A stretch of 42,457 bases of DNA from an uncultured Verrucomicrobiota bacterium (GCA_949293415.1 CASFDK010000012.1:1-42457), one strand, 5' to 3'. Positions 18,176 to 27,265 are shown, counted from the first letter of the stretch. Made by a program: numbers and translations. The notes: a model not told the origin generated them from the sequence alone.

Positions 18176-19612
18176 TTAGTACCATCCCGAACGCATCGGA
18201 GCGTCGACGAACGAATTCATGCGCTCCGAACCGCCGATTGCCTTCATCGCCTTTGCGTCCCACACAACGTCCTCGCCCGTGCGGAGCGTGAGGTTGCCCA
18301 AGAGGACTACCTCGGTAAGCTTTGCGATGTCGGTAAAGTTCGATACGGCTTGCGGGATGTCGCCGCGCACAGCTTCGACGAAGTTGAGCCTGTGGTCGCC
18401 GTACTTCACGCGCGGAAGGGTAGCGGGAATGGTCTTGGCAAAGGCGGCTCTCGACTTCGGCAAAACGATTGGCTTGCCGATAAGGTGCATCTTGGGCGAG
18501 TATAAAACGCCCTCGTCGCCGATGATGAACATGCCGTCGGCGGTGGACAAATCCTTGTAGCTTCTGCCCGTTTCGGTGAACTCCTTCGGGAGCGGAGGAA
18601 GGAAAGACTTGTCGAAATTAGCAGCCCATTCGCCGTTCTTGTCGGGCTTGAGGAAGCCGCTGTACCAGTGGATCTCGACCTTTTCGCCCTGATTGCTGTT
18701 GTCGAAAAAGTATGTGATGTGGTCCTGACGCGGAACGGAAATTTCGGTGCCGCCCGTCTGGCGCGACGTGATTTTCGACGGATAGTCGAGGTCGAGCGCA
18801 AACATCGGAACATCGATGATGTGCGTGCCGATGTCGCCGAGCGCACCCGTACCGTACTTATAGACGCGCCGCCAGTTCAGCGGAACAACCTCCGAAGAAT
18901 ACGGACCGTATTCGGCGACGTTAAGCCATTTGTCCCAGTCGAGCGTGGGCGGAACGGGCTCGGACGGCCACTTTTTGTAGCCCTGAGTGGGGAGTCTGCA
19001 GCCGCCGACGGGACGCGTAGTCCAGATTACCACCTTGCGGACTTTGCCGATAAGACCGGCGGCAATCCATTCCTTTGCGATGCGCAGACCGTCGCCGGAA
19101 TGAACCATATTGCCCATCTGCGTGGCAAGCCCCCTCTTTTCGGCGAATGCGGTAAGTTCGCGAATCTGGCGGATGTTGTGGCAAAGCGGTTTTTCGAGAT
19201 AAATGGGGAATCCGTGCTTGAGTGCCGCCATTGCGGGGGCGAAGTGCCCGTGGTCGGGGGTGGAAATTACGACCGCGTCCATCTTGCCCTTCATTTTCTC
19301 GAACATTTCGCGGTAGTCCACGAACGAAGCGGCATCGGGGTCGGCGTATTTGCGGGCGTTGCCGAAACCGTACGAACCCGTGTCTACATCGCAGTAGGCG
19401 ACGAGTTTCTGCTTCAGACCCTTCATTATTTTCATATTCGCCCCGCCCATCAGACCGCAGCCGACAAAGCCGATTCTGATTGGGTCTTTGATATAGGCCT
19501 CGTCGTCCTTGGGCTTGTTGTCGGGCTGCGCGCCGAACGACAGATACGGTGCGGCAAACGCCGCGGCACTTGCGCAACCTACGTCGCGCAAAAACTTCCT
19601 TCTCGATTCCAT
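18176..19612 (-). CDS. Tat-exported Gfo/Idh/MocA-family oxidoreductase
   Basis: This 478-residue protein has a twin-arginine signal (SRRKFLRD with a short hydrophobic stretch to about residue 28), so it is exported folded with its cofactor. The Rossmann start IRIGFVGCGLMGGAN is followed by ISTPDHGHFAPAMAALK and the EKPLCHN motif, with the catalytic-type Lys of the family. A C-terminal alpha/beta domain is present. Members oxidise or reduce sugars with tightly bound NAD(P). Such Tat-exported forms are abundant in Verrucomicrobiota and Planctomycetota beside secreted isomerases. The gene leads a two-gene operon with the lipoprotein TIM-barrel gene. Substrate is unknown. Confidence 0.9.
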   Translation of the reverse strand: MESRRKFLRDVGCASAAAFAAPYLSFGAQPDNKPKDDEAYIKDPIRIGFVGCGLMGGANMKIMKGLKQKLVAYCDVDTGSYGFGNARKYADPDAASFVDYREMFEKMKGKMDAVVISTPDHGHFAPAMAALKHGFPIYLEKPLCHNIRQIRELTAFAEKRGLATQMGNMVHSGDGLRIAKEWIAAGLIGKVRKVVIWTTRPVGGCRLPTQGYKKWPSEPVPPTLDWDKWLNVAEYGPYSSEVVPLNWRRVYKYGTGALGDIGTHIIDVPMFALDLDYPSKITSRQTGGTEISVPRQDHITYFFDNSNQGEKVEIHWYSGFLKPDKNGEWAANFDKSFLPPLPKEFTETGRSYKDLSTADGMFIIGDEGVLYSPKMHLIGKPIVLPKSRAAFAKTIPATLPRVKYGDHRLNFVEAVRGDIPQAVSNFTDIAKLTEVVLLGNLTLRTGEDVVWDAKAMKAIGGSERMNSFVDAPMRSGWY

Positions 19613-19692
19613 AATATATATACCTTTGTGTGTACGCGTTTCGTTAAACTACACAAAGAAATATCCGCGCGAAATCGGGCTTGCAAGAAAAT

Positions 19693-20190
19693 TCAGCGCA
19701 TTATTTTGGGCGAAATCAGGAAGTCCAACGCCCACAAGCCGTACTCTCTGTCGGGTGTTGGCGGCTCTTCGAGAGAAAGGCAGGCAAGCGTGCATTTGCC
19801 GAAAACCACCCTGCCCCCGCGCTTGTGTCCCGCAAGCAGAATGTCGGCGAGATTTTCGAGAAAGGGGTTGTGCGAGACAATCATCAAATCCTTGCCGAAG
19901 CACGAAAGAGACGCGACAATCCGCGCGGTGTCGTACGGGTTGTCTTCGGGCGTGATTGTCGGGGTCGGCACGAACTGCGCCGCCATAAAAGTCTTCTCGG
20001 TAAAAATGCGGGCTGTCTGTTCGGCGCGCGCGTAGGGGCTGTGCCAGACCTGTACGACATCGCAGAACTGCGCCGAATCGACAGCCGAGGCGAGCTTTTC
20101 GACCTGTTCCCGCCCCGCCTTTGTAAGTTCGCGTTCGGCGTCGGGCCAAGTATCGCGGGCTTTTGCGTGTCTGAGTAGGAACAGTTTCAT
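19693..20190 (-). CDS. sixA: SixA-type phosphohistidine phosphatase
   Basis: This 165-residue cytoplasmic protein of the histidine phosphatase superfamily begins with the RHAKA motif (LFLLRHAKARD, His8 as the phospho-acceptor). It continues with RELTKAGREQV, HSPYARAEQTA and the second catalytic block IVSHNPFLENLADIL. SixA removes phosphate from histidine, for example on phosphorelay or phosphotransferase proteins. The length fits. It is the last gene of the minus-strand run beginning at 26130 and starts 14 bases after the hemN stop, with AAAGG upstream. The phosphatase target is not known here. Confidence 0.88.
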   Translation of the reverse strand: MKLFLLRHAKARDTWPDAERELTKAGREQVEKLASAVDSAQFCDVVQVWHSPYARAEQTARIFTEKTFMAAQFVPTPTITPEDNPYDTARIVASLSCFGKDLMIVSHNPFLENLADILLAGHKRGGRVVFGKCTLACLSLEEPPTPDREYGLWALDFLISPKIMR

Positions 20191-20204
20191 TGCGTGCCTT
20201 TCGT

Positions 20205-21545
20205 TTAGATTGTCTTTGAATAGCGTTGAACCCCTTTTGCAAGCCTGCCGTCGAACAGCATTGCGATGTTGCGCAAAAAGAGTCTGCCGAGATTCGACAC
20301 TTCGAAGCGGTCGTCGAAAATTTCGACAAGCCCGTCCGCCTGCATAAGCCCGAGTTTCGGGAAAGCCGAAGCGAAGACCTTTTTGAAGTCAACGCCGTAG
20401 TCGCCGAAACGGACTCTCAGCAGACACATAACGTCCATAATCACGCCGCGTCGCAGGAGGTCGTCGCCGTCGAGAATTATCCCGCGCTCTATCGGCAGAA
20501 CTCCGCGAGAAAGGCTGTCGGCGTAGCTTTCCATATTTTTGAAATTCTGGCGGTACGATGTCTTCGTTTCCGAAATCGAAGTAAGCCCGATTGCGAAATT
20601 GTCCAACCCCGCGTGCGTTGTGTAGCCCTGAAAATTGCGGTGGAGCGTGCCGTTTTCCCGCGCCCGAATCAGCGCGTCGGTCGGCCTTGCGAAGTGATCT
20701 AGCCCGATGTATTCGTAGCCGTTTTTCTCGAAGAAATCCTTTGCAGTCAGAAAAAGTTCGACCTTTTCGTCGGGCGCGGGCAGCGGGTACTTTTCGAGAT
20801 TTTTCTGCGCTGGCATCATCCACGGAACGTGCGCGTAGCCGAAAAGCGAAATGCGCGTGGGCGAAAGCGAAAGCGCGTCCTCGAGCGTCTTTGCGAATGT
20901 CCGCGGCGTTTGAAACGGAAGCCCGTAGAGCAAATCGACGTTCATTTCCGACACGCCAGCACTGCGCAGCCACTGTGCGGCAGCCTCGTTCTTCTCCTGC
21001 GGCTGGACGCGGTTTATCGCCCGCTGCACGTTTTCGTTTGTGTCCTGAATGCCTATCGAGGCGCGGTTTACGCCGATTTTCACGAAGGCTTCGACTTTGT
21101 CACGCACAAGCGTGCGTGGGTCGAGCTCGGCGGAAAATTCGCAGTCGGCGGAGACCGAAAAATATTTGCGGACGAGCGCGCCGACGCGTTCAATCTGTCC
21201 GACGGAAAGAAAATTGGGAGTTCCGCCGCCGAAGTGTATCTGCCGCAGTTCTCGCTTCGAAAGTCCGGCGTCGCGCCAAAGTTCGAGCTCTCGCTCGAGG
21301 TTGTCGATATACTTGTCGGCTTGCGCGGGGTCGCGGCAGACGCTCGAAGAGCAGCCGCAAAACCAGCACCTGTTTTCGCAAAACGGGATGTGGATATAGA
21401 GCGACATCGGCATATCGCCGTCGAGAGCCGAGTCGCGCAGGCGCGTTTTGTCGGTCTCGGGCGAAAAGTGCGGCGCGGTCGGATACGAAGTGTAGCGGGG
21501 CCCCGAGGTCTCGTATTTTGCAATGAGATTTTTCAGATTTTCCAT
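20205..21545 (-). CDS. hemN: Oxygen-independent coproporphyrinogen III oxidase-type radical SAM enzyme
   Basis: This 446-residue protein has the HemN start YETSGPRYTSYPTAPHF and the radical SAM cluster motif in YIHIPFCENRCWFCGC (Cys56, Cys60, Cys63, plus the extra Cys65 typical of HemN). HFGGGTPNFLS and a C-terminal HemN domain follow. It decarboxylates coproporphyrinogen III to protoporphyrinogen IX without oxygen. The full-length C-domain and the PRYTSYPTA start favour true HemN over the HemW chaperone. Its ATG overlaps the hemE stop by one base (TAATG), indicating translational coupling. The oxygen-independent enzyme suits an anaerobic or microaerobic life. Confidence 0.95.
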   Translation of the reverse strand: MENLKNLIAKYETSGPRYTSYPTAPHFSPETDKTRLRDSALDGDMPMSLYIHIPFCENRCWFCGCSSSVCRDPAQADKYIDNLERELELWRDAGLSKRELRQIHFGGGTPNFLSVGQIERVGALVRKYFSVSADCEFSAELDPRTLVRDKVEAFVKIGVNRASIGIQDTNENVQRAINRVQPQEKNEAAAQWLRSAGVSEMNVDLLYGLPFQTPRTFAKTLEDALSLSPTRISLFGYAHVPWMMPAQKNLEKYPLPAPDEKVELFLTAKDFFEKNGYEYIGLDHFARPTDALIRARENGTLHRNFQGYTTHAGLDNFAIGLTSISETKTSYRQNFKNMESYADSLSRGVLPIERGIILDGDDLLRRGVIMDVMCLLRVRFGDYGVDFKKVFASAFPKLGLMQADGLVEIFDDRFEVSNLGRLFLRNIAMLFDGRLAKGVQRYSKTI

Positions 21546-22600
21546 TATGCGTTTTCGAAACTTTTTACGGCGCGGCACATCGCCTCGACGTTTTCGATTT
21601 TCGCGTCGGGACGTATTCCGTGCCCAAGATTGAAAATATGCCGTCCGTACGGCAGCATATCACCGACTATTTTTTTTGCCGCAACAAAGACCTCTTCGGG
21701 CGAAGAGCCCGAAAGCATTTCGGGCGCAAGGTTGCCCTGCAGGCAGTATTTGCCGCCGCCGACTCCGAGCAGCGAAGAGAGCTTTTCCGCCGTGCCGACC
21801 GAATAGACATCCGCGCCAAGCCCCGCGACTTCGGCGAATCTGCCCGACATATTCGGGGCAAAGACGATTGTGCGCGTCCTTCCGTCGAGCGCGGCGAGTA
21901 TGCGTTTTATCGAACCGCCCGAAAGCTTGGCGTATTCCTGCGGCGGCGTAAGCGACGCGTGCGAATCGAAAATCTGCACGCCGTCAACGCCGCATTCCAT
22001 CTGCATTTGGAGACAGTCGGTCAAAGCCTCTTCGAGCACGCCGAGCAGTTTTCCGAAGAGTTCGGGCTTCTCTCTTGCGAAAGCGAGAAAGCGCGGAAAA
22101 GTCTTCGAGCTTTCTCCCTCGACCATATATGCGGCAAGCGTAAACGGCGCGCCGCAAAAGCCGAGCACCGCCTTTTTCGGCAACGCACGGCGCAGCAAGC
22201 GCGCGTTCTCCGCCACGTACGAAAGATTTTCGCGCAGCGCGCCGAGGTTGCCGCGCATACGCTTTATGTCGTCTTCGGTCTCGACGCGCCTTTCCATTGC
22301 GATTCCGCCCGCGTCCTTGAATTTGTAGGCAAAGCCGAGTGCTTCGGGGACGACGAGTATGTCGGAAAAAATTATCGCGCAGTCGAAGTCGAACCTGCGC
22401 ATGGGCTGCAACGCCGCCTCTACCGCAACTTCGGGCGTTTTGACGATTCCCAAAAAGCCGTGCCTTTCCTTCAACGCACGGTATTCCGGCAGGTATCTGC
22501 CCGCTTGGCGCATCATCCAAAACGGCGGGCGTTTGAATTTCACCCCCGCGCAGGTTGCGTGGAAAAGTTCGCGTGAATCGGGTATCGAAAGTTCGGTCAT
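21545..22600 (-). CDS. hemE: Uroporphyrinogen decarboxylase
   Basis: HemE converts uroporphyrinogen III to coproporphyrinogen III, the step just before HemN. The 351-residue protein carries the signatures PPFWMMRQAGRYLPEYR (residues 25-41) and ALQPMRRFDFDCAIIFSDIL, including the catalytic Asp. GFCGAPFTLAAYM and FNLGHGIRP are also present. Length and motifs are canonical. It starts 1 base after the murJ stop and overlaps hemN by one base, so it lies in one long transcript. Confidence 0.97.
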   Translation of the reverse strand: MTELSIPDSRELFHATCAGVKFKRPPFWMMRQAGRYLPEYRALKERHGFLGIVKTPEVAVEAALQPMRRFDFDCAIIFSDILVVPEALGFAYKFKDAGGIAMERRVETEDDIKRMRGNLGALRENLSYVAENARLLRRALPKKAVLGFCGAPFTLAAYMVEGESSKTFPRFLAFAREKPELFGKLLGVLEEALTDCLQMQMECGVDGVQIFDSHASLTPPQEYAKLSGGSIKRILAALDGRTRTIVFAPNMSGRFAEVAGLGADVYSVGTAEKLSSLLGVGGGKYCLQGNLAPEMLSGSSPEEVFVAAKKIVGDMLPYGRHIFNLGHGIRPDAKIENVEAMCRAVKSFENA

Positions 22601-22601
22601 A

Positions 22602-24182
22602 TTATTTCTTTTCTAATACGCGGCGGCAGATGTTCTCAAGCTTTTTAAGGCGCAAAAGCCTGCCGAGGTTGTCGAATCTTTTGAAACGTAAAAGTTTCAG
22701 CATAACCGCATAGACAGCCGCACCGAAGGGAATTAGCACGCAGCAAACCGAAACCGAAAGCGTTTTGCCAGAAACGAACTCCGCAAACGCAAATCTTGCC
22801 AAGTATACGGCGGCGGACATCGCGACGGAGGCGAGCGCGATTTTCGCAATCTCGCCGCCCTCGCCGAGCCGTCCGATAACCTTCGCCACTGCGAGGGCGA
22901 GCATAAGCGACTGCAATACGGTTGCCAGCACATTCGCCGCGGCAAGCCCCGACGCGCCGAACGGATACATCAGGGAAATCGAAAGCACTATGTTTACCGC
23001 AAATGCCCAACACGAAATGCGCAACGGCGTGCGCATATCCTGAAGCGAGTACAAACCGCGCGTTGCGAAAGTCGCGAGCGCGAAAAACGGCAGACCCGAC
23101 GCGCTTACAAGCAGCACGGGCAGGCACATATCAACATCGTTCGACGCGAACAATCCCCATTCGAAAAGCATCGTCAGAATGTCGCGCGAAGTCGCAAATA
23201 TCCCGAGCATTGCGGGAACGACTATACCCATTGTCAGCACGAGACCGTCGGCGTACGTCCGCCTGTGCGAAACCGCGTCGCCCGACGCGCCGAATTCCGA
23301 AAGCTTCGGGAAATACACCGTGGCTATCGAAATGGAGAAAACGCCGAGCGGAAATTCCATAATCCTGCTCGAAAGATAGAGCGTGGACAGCGCGGAATTG
23401 TCCAAAAACAGCGCAAACATCTTCGATACGAAAACGTTCAGCTGGAATACCCCCGCGCTCAACAACGCGGGGATGAAAGTCTTGTAGAGTTCGGCAAGCG
23501 CGGGCGAAGGCGACAGATCGAACGAGAAACGCCAGCCCTGCCTCGAAAGCCAGTATGCGGGAAGACCGAGCTGAATCAGACCGCCCGCGAGCCACCCCGC
23601 AGACATGCAATAGGCGAGCGCAACAACGTCTTTTGCGCCGAAAATAAAAACGCCGCAGAATAGCCCGCAGATAATCGAAATGTTGTGCAGCACGGGAGTA
23701 ATCGACGGCACGCCGAAAGAACCGACGACGTTCAACGCGCCCGAAAAGACCGCCGCCATACACACTAGAAACAGGTACGGCATCAGCACAATCGAAAAAT
23801 CCGCGCCGAGCACGAAGCGCAAGTTCTCTTCGCCTCCGTCGGCGCAAAACGACGCGCAAGCGGCTATCGCCATTCCGACAAGCACGATGGCGACCATCAA
23901 AATTCCGCCGCGCGTGAGAACCTTGTTGAGGAACGCGAACGCCTCCTCCCTGCCGTCGTTTTTCAGCGACTTCGAGAAAACGGGAATCAGCGACGAAGTC
24001 AACGCGCCGTCGCCGAGCAGCCGCCGAAACAGGTTCGGAAGCGTAAACGCAAAAGTGTACGCCGCGTTGACCGCGCCTATGCCCATATAAGCCATTGTCG
24101 CGGAGTCGCGCACCAATCCCGCCGCGCGCGAAAGCAATGTCGAACCCGAAACCTTTGCGATGTTTTTTGCGTCTTTGCCCAC
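22602..24182 (-). CDS. murJ: Lipid II flippase MurJ
   Basis: This 526-residue polytopic membrane protein of the MviN/MOP family has about 14 hydrophobic segments. Hallmarks are the start VSGSTLLSRAAGLVRDSATM, the motif LFRRLLGDGALTSSLIPVFS and the middle segment GVFSISIATVYFPKLSE. MurJ moves the peptidoglycan precursor lipid II across the inner membrane. It lies 10 bases after the NtrC-type regulator and 1 base before hemE. The preceding L,D-transpeptidase gene in the same run adds a second peptidoglycan function to this operon. Confidence 0.95.
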   Translation of the reverse strand: MGKDAKNIAKVSGSTLLSRAAGLVRDSATMAYMGIGAVNAAYTFAFTLPNLFRRLLGDGALTSSLIPVFSKSLKNDGREEAFAFLNKVLTRGGILMVAIVLVGMAIAACASFCADGGEENLRFVLGADFSIVLMPYLFLVCMAAVFSGALNVVGSFGVPSITPVLHNISIICGLFCGVFIFGAKDVVALAYCMSAGWLAGGLIQLGLPAYWLSRQGWRFSFDLSPSPALAELYKTFIPALLSAGVFQLNVFVSKMFALFLDNSALSTLYLSSRIMEFPLGVFSISIATVYFPKLSEFGASGDAVSHRRTYADGLVLTMGIVVPAMLGIFATSRDILTMLFEWGLFASNDVDMCLPVLLVSASGLPFFALATFATRGLYSLQDMRTPLRISCWAFAVNIVLSISLMYPFGASGLAAANVLATVLQSLMLALAVAKVIGRLGEGGEIAKIALASVAMSAAVYLARFAFAEFVSGKTLSVSVCCVLIPFGAAVYAVMLKLLRFKRFDNLGRLLRLKKLENICRRVLEKK

Positions 24183-24192
24183 TATCGGAAAA

Positions 24193-25590
24193 CTATTTGC
24201 GTTTGTCGGCTTCGCCCCTGAGCTCGTCGAGTTTTCGGTGGATTGTTCGGCGGCTTATGCCGAGCATTTCGGCGGCTTTGCTCTTGTTGCCGCCGGAGGC
24301 TTCGAGTGCCTTGCGGATAAGCTCAAGCTCGTTCTCCTTTCTCGAAAGGGCGGGCGCGGAAGCGCCGTGCCGCGTCGGGAACGAAAATTTTGCGTCGAGG
24401 TTCTTCGCCGAAAGCTTTCGGGTGGGATTCATCACAACTATGTTTTCGCAGAAGTTGCGGAGTTCCCTGATATTCCCCGGCCAGTCGTATTTAGAAAGAA
24501 CTTCAAGCGCGTCGGGTTCGATTTCAATCGGCTCCATATCGTTTTCCCTTGCAAAGAACGAAATGTACGACTTCAGAAGCGGCTCGATGTCGGCGCGGTG
24601 TTCGCGCAGCGGCGGAATTTTTATCTCCACGACGTTGAGGCGGTAGTAGAGGTCTTCGCGGTATTCCCCGCGCTCGCCCATCGCTTTGAGGTCTTTGTTC
24701 GTCGCGCTGACTACGCGCACGTCCACCGTTATGCTCTCGGTGCTGCCGAGCCGCTCGAAAGTCTTCGTCTCGAGAAAGCGCAGAAGCTTGACCTGCGTTT
24801 GGGCGTCGATTTCTCCGATTTCGTCGAGAAATATCGTGCCGCCGTTTGCCGCCTCGAAACGTCCTATTCTGCGTCGCGTCGCGCCCGTAAACGCTCCCTT
24901 TTCGTAGCCGAAGAGTTCGCTCTCCAGAAGGTTTGCGGGCAACGCCGCGCAGTGGACGGGCAGAAACGGCTTGTCTTTGCGCGGCGACGAAGAATGTATC
25001 AGGTGCGCGACAAGCTCTTTGCCCGTACCCGTTTCGCCCGTGATCAAGACCGAAGCCTTCGAATGGGCGACCTGCACTGCCTTCTCGACGACACCGCGCA
25101 TCTGCGGACTGTTTGCGATAAGGCATCCCGCGTCGGCGTGGCTCGACTCCACAACCGCGTTTTCGCCGCCCGATTTTTTCGCGCTCGCGGCGTGGCGGCG
25201 TTTCGACTCGTCGGCAAGCCTGCGTTGTTCGTCGCGCTTTTCGAGCGCGTCGGCAAGCGTCTTTTCGAGCCTGTCCACGTCGACGGGCTTCGCAAGAAAG
25301 TCGGTCGCGCCGTGTTTCATCGCCTCGACCGCGGTCTCCATATTTCCGTAGGCGGTAAGCATTATGCACACGGGTTTGTCGGGGAGAGAGATTGTCTTGT
25401 CGATGACGCTTATTCCCGATTTTCCCGCCATCCGCAGGTCGGTTATGACCGCGTCGAAAGGCTCGGCGTCGAGCATTTTTATCGCCTCGTCGGCGTTCGA
25501 TGCGGCGAGTACGTCGTAGGAATCGGAAAGCACCGCGGAGAGCCCGTCGCGCGTGTGTTTTTCGTCGTCAACTATGAGAATGCTTCGCAT
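24193..25590 (-). CDS. NtrC-family sigma-54-dependent response regulator
   Basis: This 465-residue cytoplasmic regulator has a receiver domain at 1-120 (acidic Asp8/Asp9, phospho-acceptor Asp51, Thr79, Lys101). The AAA+ domain has Walker A GETGTGKE, the sigma-54 contact loop GAFTGA and GGTIFLDEIGEID. The C-terminal Fis-type helix-turn-helix (KSKAAEMLGISRRTIHRKLD) completes the three-domain NtrC architecture. It would activate RpoN promoters when phosphorylated. No sensor kinase is in the window, so the partner is unknown. It sits between an L,D-transpeptidase gene (6-base gap) and murJ (10-base gap), in an otherwise biosynthetic operon. Confidence 0.95.
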   Translation of the reverse strand: MRSILIVDDEKHTRDGLSAVLSDSYDVLAASNADEAIKMLDAEPFDAVITDLRMAGKSGISVIDKTISLPDKPVCIMLTAYGNMETAVEAMKHGATDFLAKPVDVDRLEKTLADALEKRDEQRRLADESKRRHAASAKKSGGENAVVESSHADAGCLIANSPQMRGVVEKAVQVAHSKASVLITGETGTGKELVAHLIHSSSPRKDKPFLPVHCAALPANLLESELFGYEKGAFTGATRRRIGRFEAANGGTIFLDEIGEIDAQTQVKLLRFLETKTFERLGSTESITVDVRVVSATNKDLKAMGERGEYREDLYYRLNVVEIKIPPLREHRADIEPLLKSYISFFARENDMEPIEIEPDALEVLSKYDWPGNIRELRNFCENIVVMNPTRKLSAKNLDAKFSFPTRHGASAPALSRKENELELIRKALEASGGNKSKAAEMLGISRRTIHRKLDELRGEADKRK

Positions 25591-25596
25591 AAAAAA

Positions 25597-26130
25597 CTAT
25601 CGGCAGATTAGCACGAGAGTGCCGTCGTTTACAATATCAAAAAGCTCCGCAACGTCGGCGTTGCGCAAAAGCAGGCAGCCGTGGCTGTTGGGCGTGCCGA
25701 TTCTGTCCTCCTGATTCGTTCCGTGGATGTATACGTAGCGGTCGAAGGTGTCGACGTTTCCGCCCGCGTTTACGCCGTCCTCCAAGCCGCGCAGGCGCAT
25801 TATGCGCGCGGTGATGAGATTTTTTGCGCGTTCTTCGGGAGGTTGTTCGGAAAGCGTTCCGCTCGGCACACGCGCCCTGAAGACGGTGTCAAGCGGCTCG
25901 CCCGCGCCCGTCTTGCCGTCGATTTTATGCAGCCCAGTGGGCGTACCGAGCGAATCCTTCACGCAGCTAGGTTCGGCTCGCGACGTGGAGATGTCGTACG
26001 CCTTTTTCAAAACATTTCCGCAAAAAAGATAAAGTTTTTGCTCGCCAATCGACGCATATATAAGATATTGTGAGGGTTTTATATTGAGCCGCAAGCAGGC
26101 TTCCAAAACTTTACAAAGATAGGTATCCAT
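25597..26130 (-). CDS. L,D-transpeptidase (YkuD domain)
   Basis: This 177-residue protein has a YkuD domain that starts at about residue 23 with YLIYASIGEQKLYLF. TPTGLHKIDGKTG, RYVYIHGT and the catalytic SHGCLLLRN (Cys nucleophile) follow. These enzymes make 3-3 crosslinks in peptidoglycan or attach proteins to it. No convincing signal peptide is seen, which is odd for a periplasmic enzyme; some short YkuD proteins share this. Longer upstream starts would overlap asd on the other strand and are rejected. Its ATG is only one base from the divergent asd ATG. It is the first gene of the run through ntrC-like, murJ, hemE, hemN and sixA. Confidence 0.87.
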   Translation of the reverse strand: MDTYLCKVLEACLRLNIKPSQYLIYASIGEQKLYLFCGNVLKKAYDISTSRAEPSCVKDSLGTPTGLHKIDGKTGAGEPLDTVFRARVPSGTLSEQPPEERAKNLITARIMRLRGLEDGVNAGGNVDTFDRYVYIHGTNQEDRIGTPNSHGCLLLRNADVAELFDIVNDGTLVLICR

Positions 26131-26131
26131 T

Positions 26132-27151
26132 ATGAATAAAAAGTATAAAGTGGCAATCGTGGGCGCAACCGGCGCGGTCGGCGCGGAACTCCTGAAGCTT
26201 CTTTTCAAAAGAAACTTTCCGATGGAGTCGCTGACATTATTGGCATCGTCGCGTTCCGCGGGCAAGGAAATAAAATTCGAAGACAAAACTTTTATCGTCG
26301 AGGAAGCCAAACCCGAGTGCTTCTCGCGCTTCGACATCGCGATTTTCTCGGCGGGCGGCACGCCCTCGAAACAGCTCGTTCCCGAATGCGCAAAACGCGG
26401 CTGCATCGCAATCGACAACAGCTCGGCGTTCAGAATGGATCCCGAAGTGCCGCTCATCGTGCCCGAAGTAAATCCGCACGCGCTCAAGGGGCACAAGAAC
26501 ATCATCGCAAACCCCAACTGCACGACGGCAATTTCGCTGATGGCTCTCTGCCCCCTCCACAGGGAGTTCGGGCTGAAACGCTTCTTTGCGGCTACATATC
26601 AGGCGGTGTCGGGCACGGGCGTTGCGGCGATGGCGGAACTCGAATCGCAGATGAAGGCAATCGCAGAAGGCAGAAAGCCCGAAGTCAACGTCTATCCCTA
26701 CCAGATTGCGTACAACGTCATTCCGCACGTCGACGTGTTCCTCGACAACGGCTACACGAAGGAAGAGCTTAAAATGCTCAACGAAACGCGCAAGATTCTT
26801 GAAGCGCCCACGGTGCTCAACTCCACAACCTGCGTGCGCGTGCCCGTAATGCGCGCCCACAGCGTGGCAATCAACGCCGAGTTCGAAAAGCCCGTAAGCG
26901 TCGAACGCGCGCGCGAAGTCATCGCGGCGTTCCCCGGCGCGGAACTTGTGGACGATGTAGACAACAAAATCTACCCCGTGCCGCTCAACTTCCAGTGCAG
27001 GGAAAAATGCGGTGTGGGCAGAATCCGCAAGGATCTTGCGTTCGAAAACGGGCTCTCGTTCTGGGTAGCGGGCGACCAGCTCTGGAAGGGCGCGGCGCTC
27101 AACGCGGTGCAAATCGCCGAACTCATCGCATCGGAAGACGCGAAGAAATAG
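26132..27151 (+). CDS. asd: Aspartate-semialdehyde dehydrogenase
   Basis: Asd reduces aspartyl phosphate to aspartate semialdehyde, the branch point to lysine/diaminopimelate, threonine and methionine. The 339-residue protein has the NADP-binding start KVAIVGATGAVGAELL and the active-site NPNCTT (Cys130). AATYQAVSGTGVAAMAEL and the histidine-containing VPVMRAHS block are also present. Length is canonical. ATAGG lies 8-10 bases before the ATG. It is a single-gene unit closed by an intrinsic terminator. Diaminopimelate supply ties it loosely to the divergent L,D-transpeptidase gene. Confidence 0.97.
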   Translation: MNKKYKVAIVGATGAVGAELLKLLFKRNFPMESLTLLASSRSAGKEIKFEDKTFIVEEAKPECFSRFDIAIFSAGGTPSKQLVPECAKRGCIAIDNSSAFRMDPEVPLIVPEVNPHALKGHKNIIANPNCTTAISLMALCPLHREFGLKRFFAATYQAVSGTGVAAMAELESQMKAIAEGRKPEVNVYPYQIAYNVIPHVDVFLDNGYTKEELKMLNETRKILEAPTVLNSTTCVRVPVMRAHSVAINAEFEKPVSVERAREVIAAFPGAELVDDVDNKIYPVPLNFQCREKCGVGRIRKDLAFENGLSFWVAGDQLWKGAALNAVQIAELIASEDAKK

Positions 27152-27176
27152 CGCGCGCAAATAACGGCAATACGGC

Positions 27177-27208
27177 AAATCCGCCCGAGTTTTCGGACGG
27201 ATTTTTTT
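27177..27208 (+). terminator. Intrinsic terminator of asd
   Basis: The stem AAATCCG(C)CCGA/TCGG(A)CGGATTT with a short loop runs directly into seven T, 25 bases after the asd stop. Confidence 0.9.
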
Positions 27209-27265
27209 GCTTTCAATGCGCGCGCAAAAAATCCACTATCGGCGTAAATCCAATTTGTATTTCCG

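Noticed and set aside
18668..20035. Plus-strand ORF of 455 codons
   Set aside because: Antisense to the oxidoreductase and sixA genes; no recognisable protein pattern.
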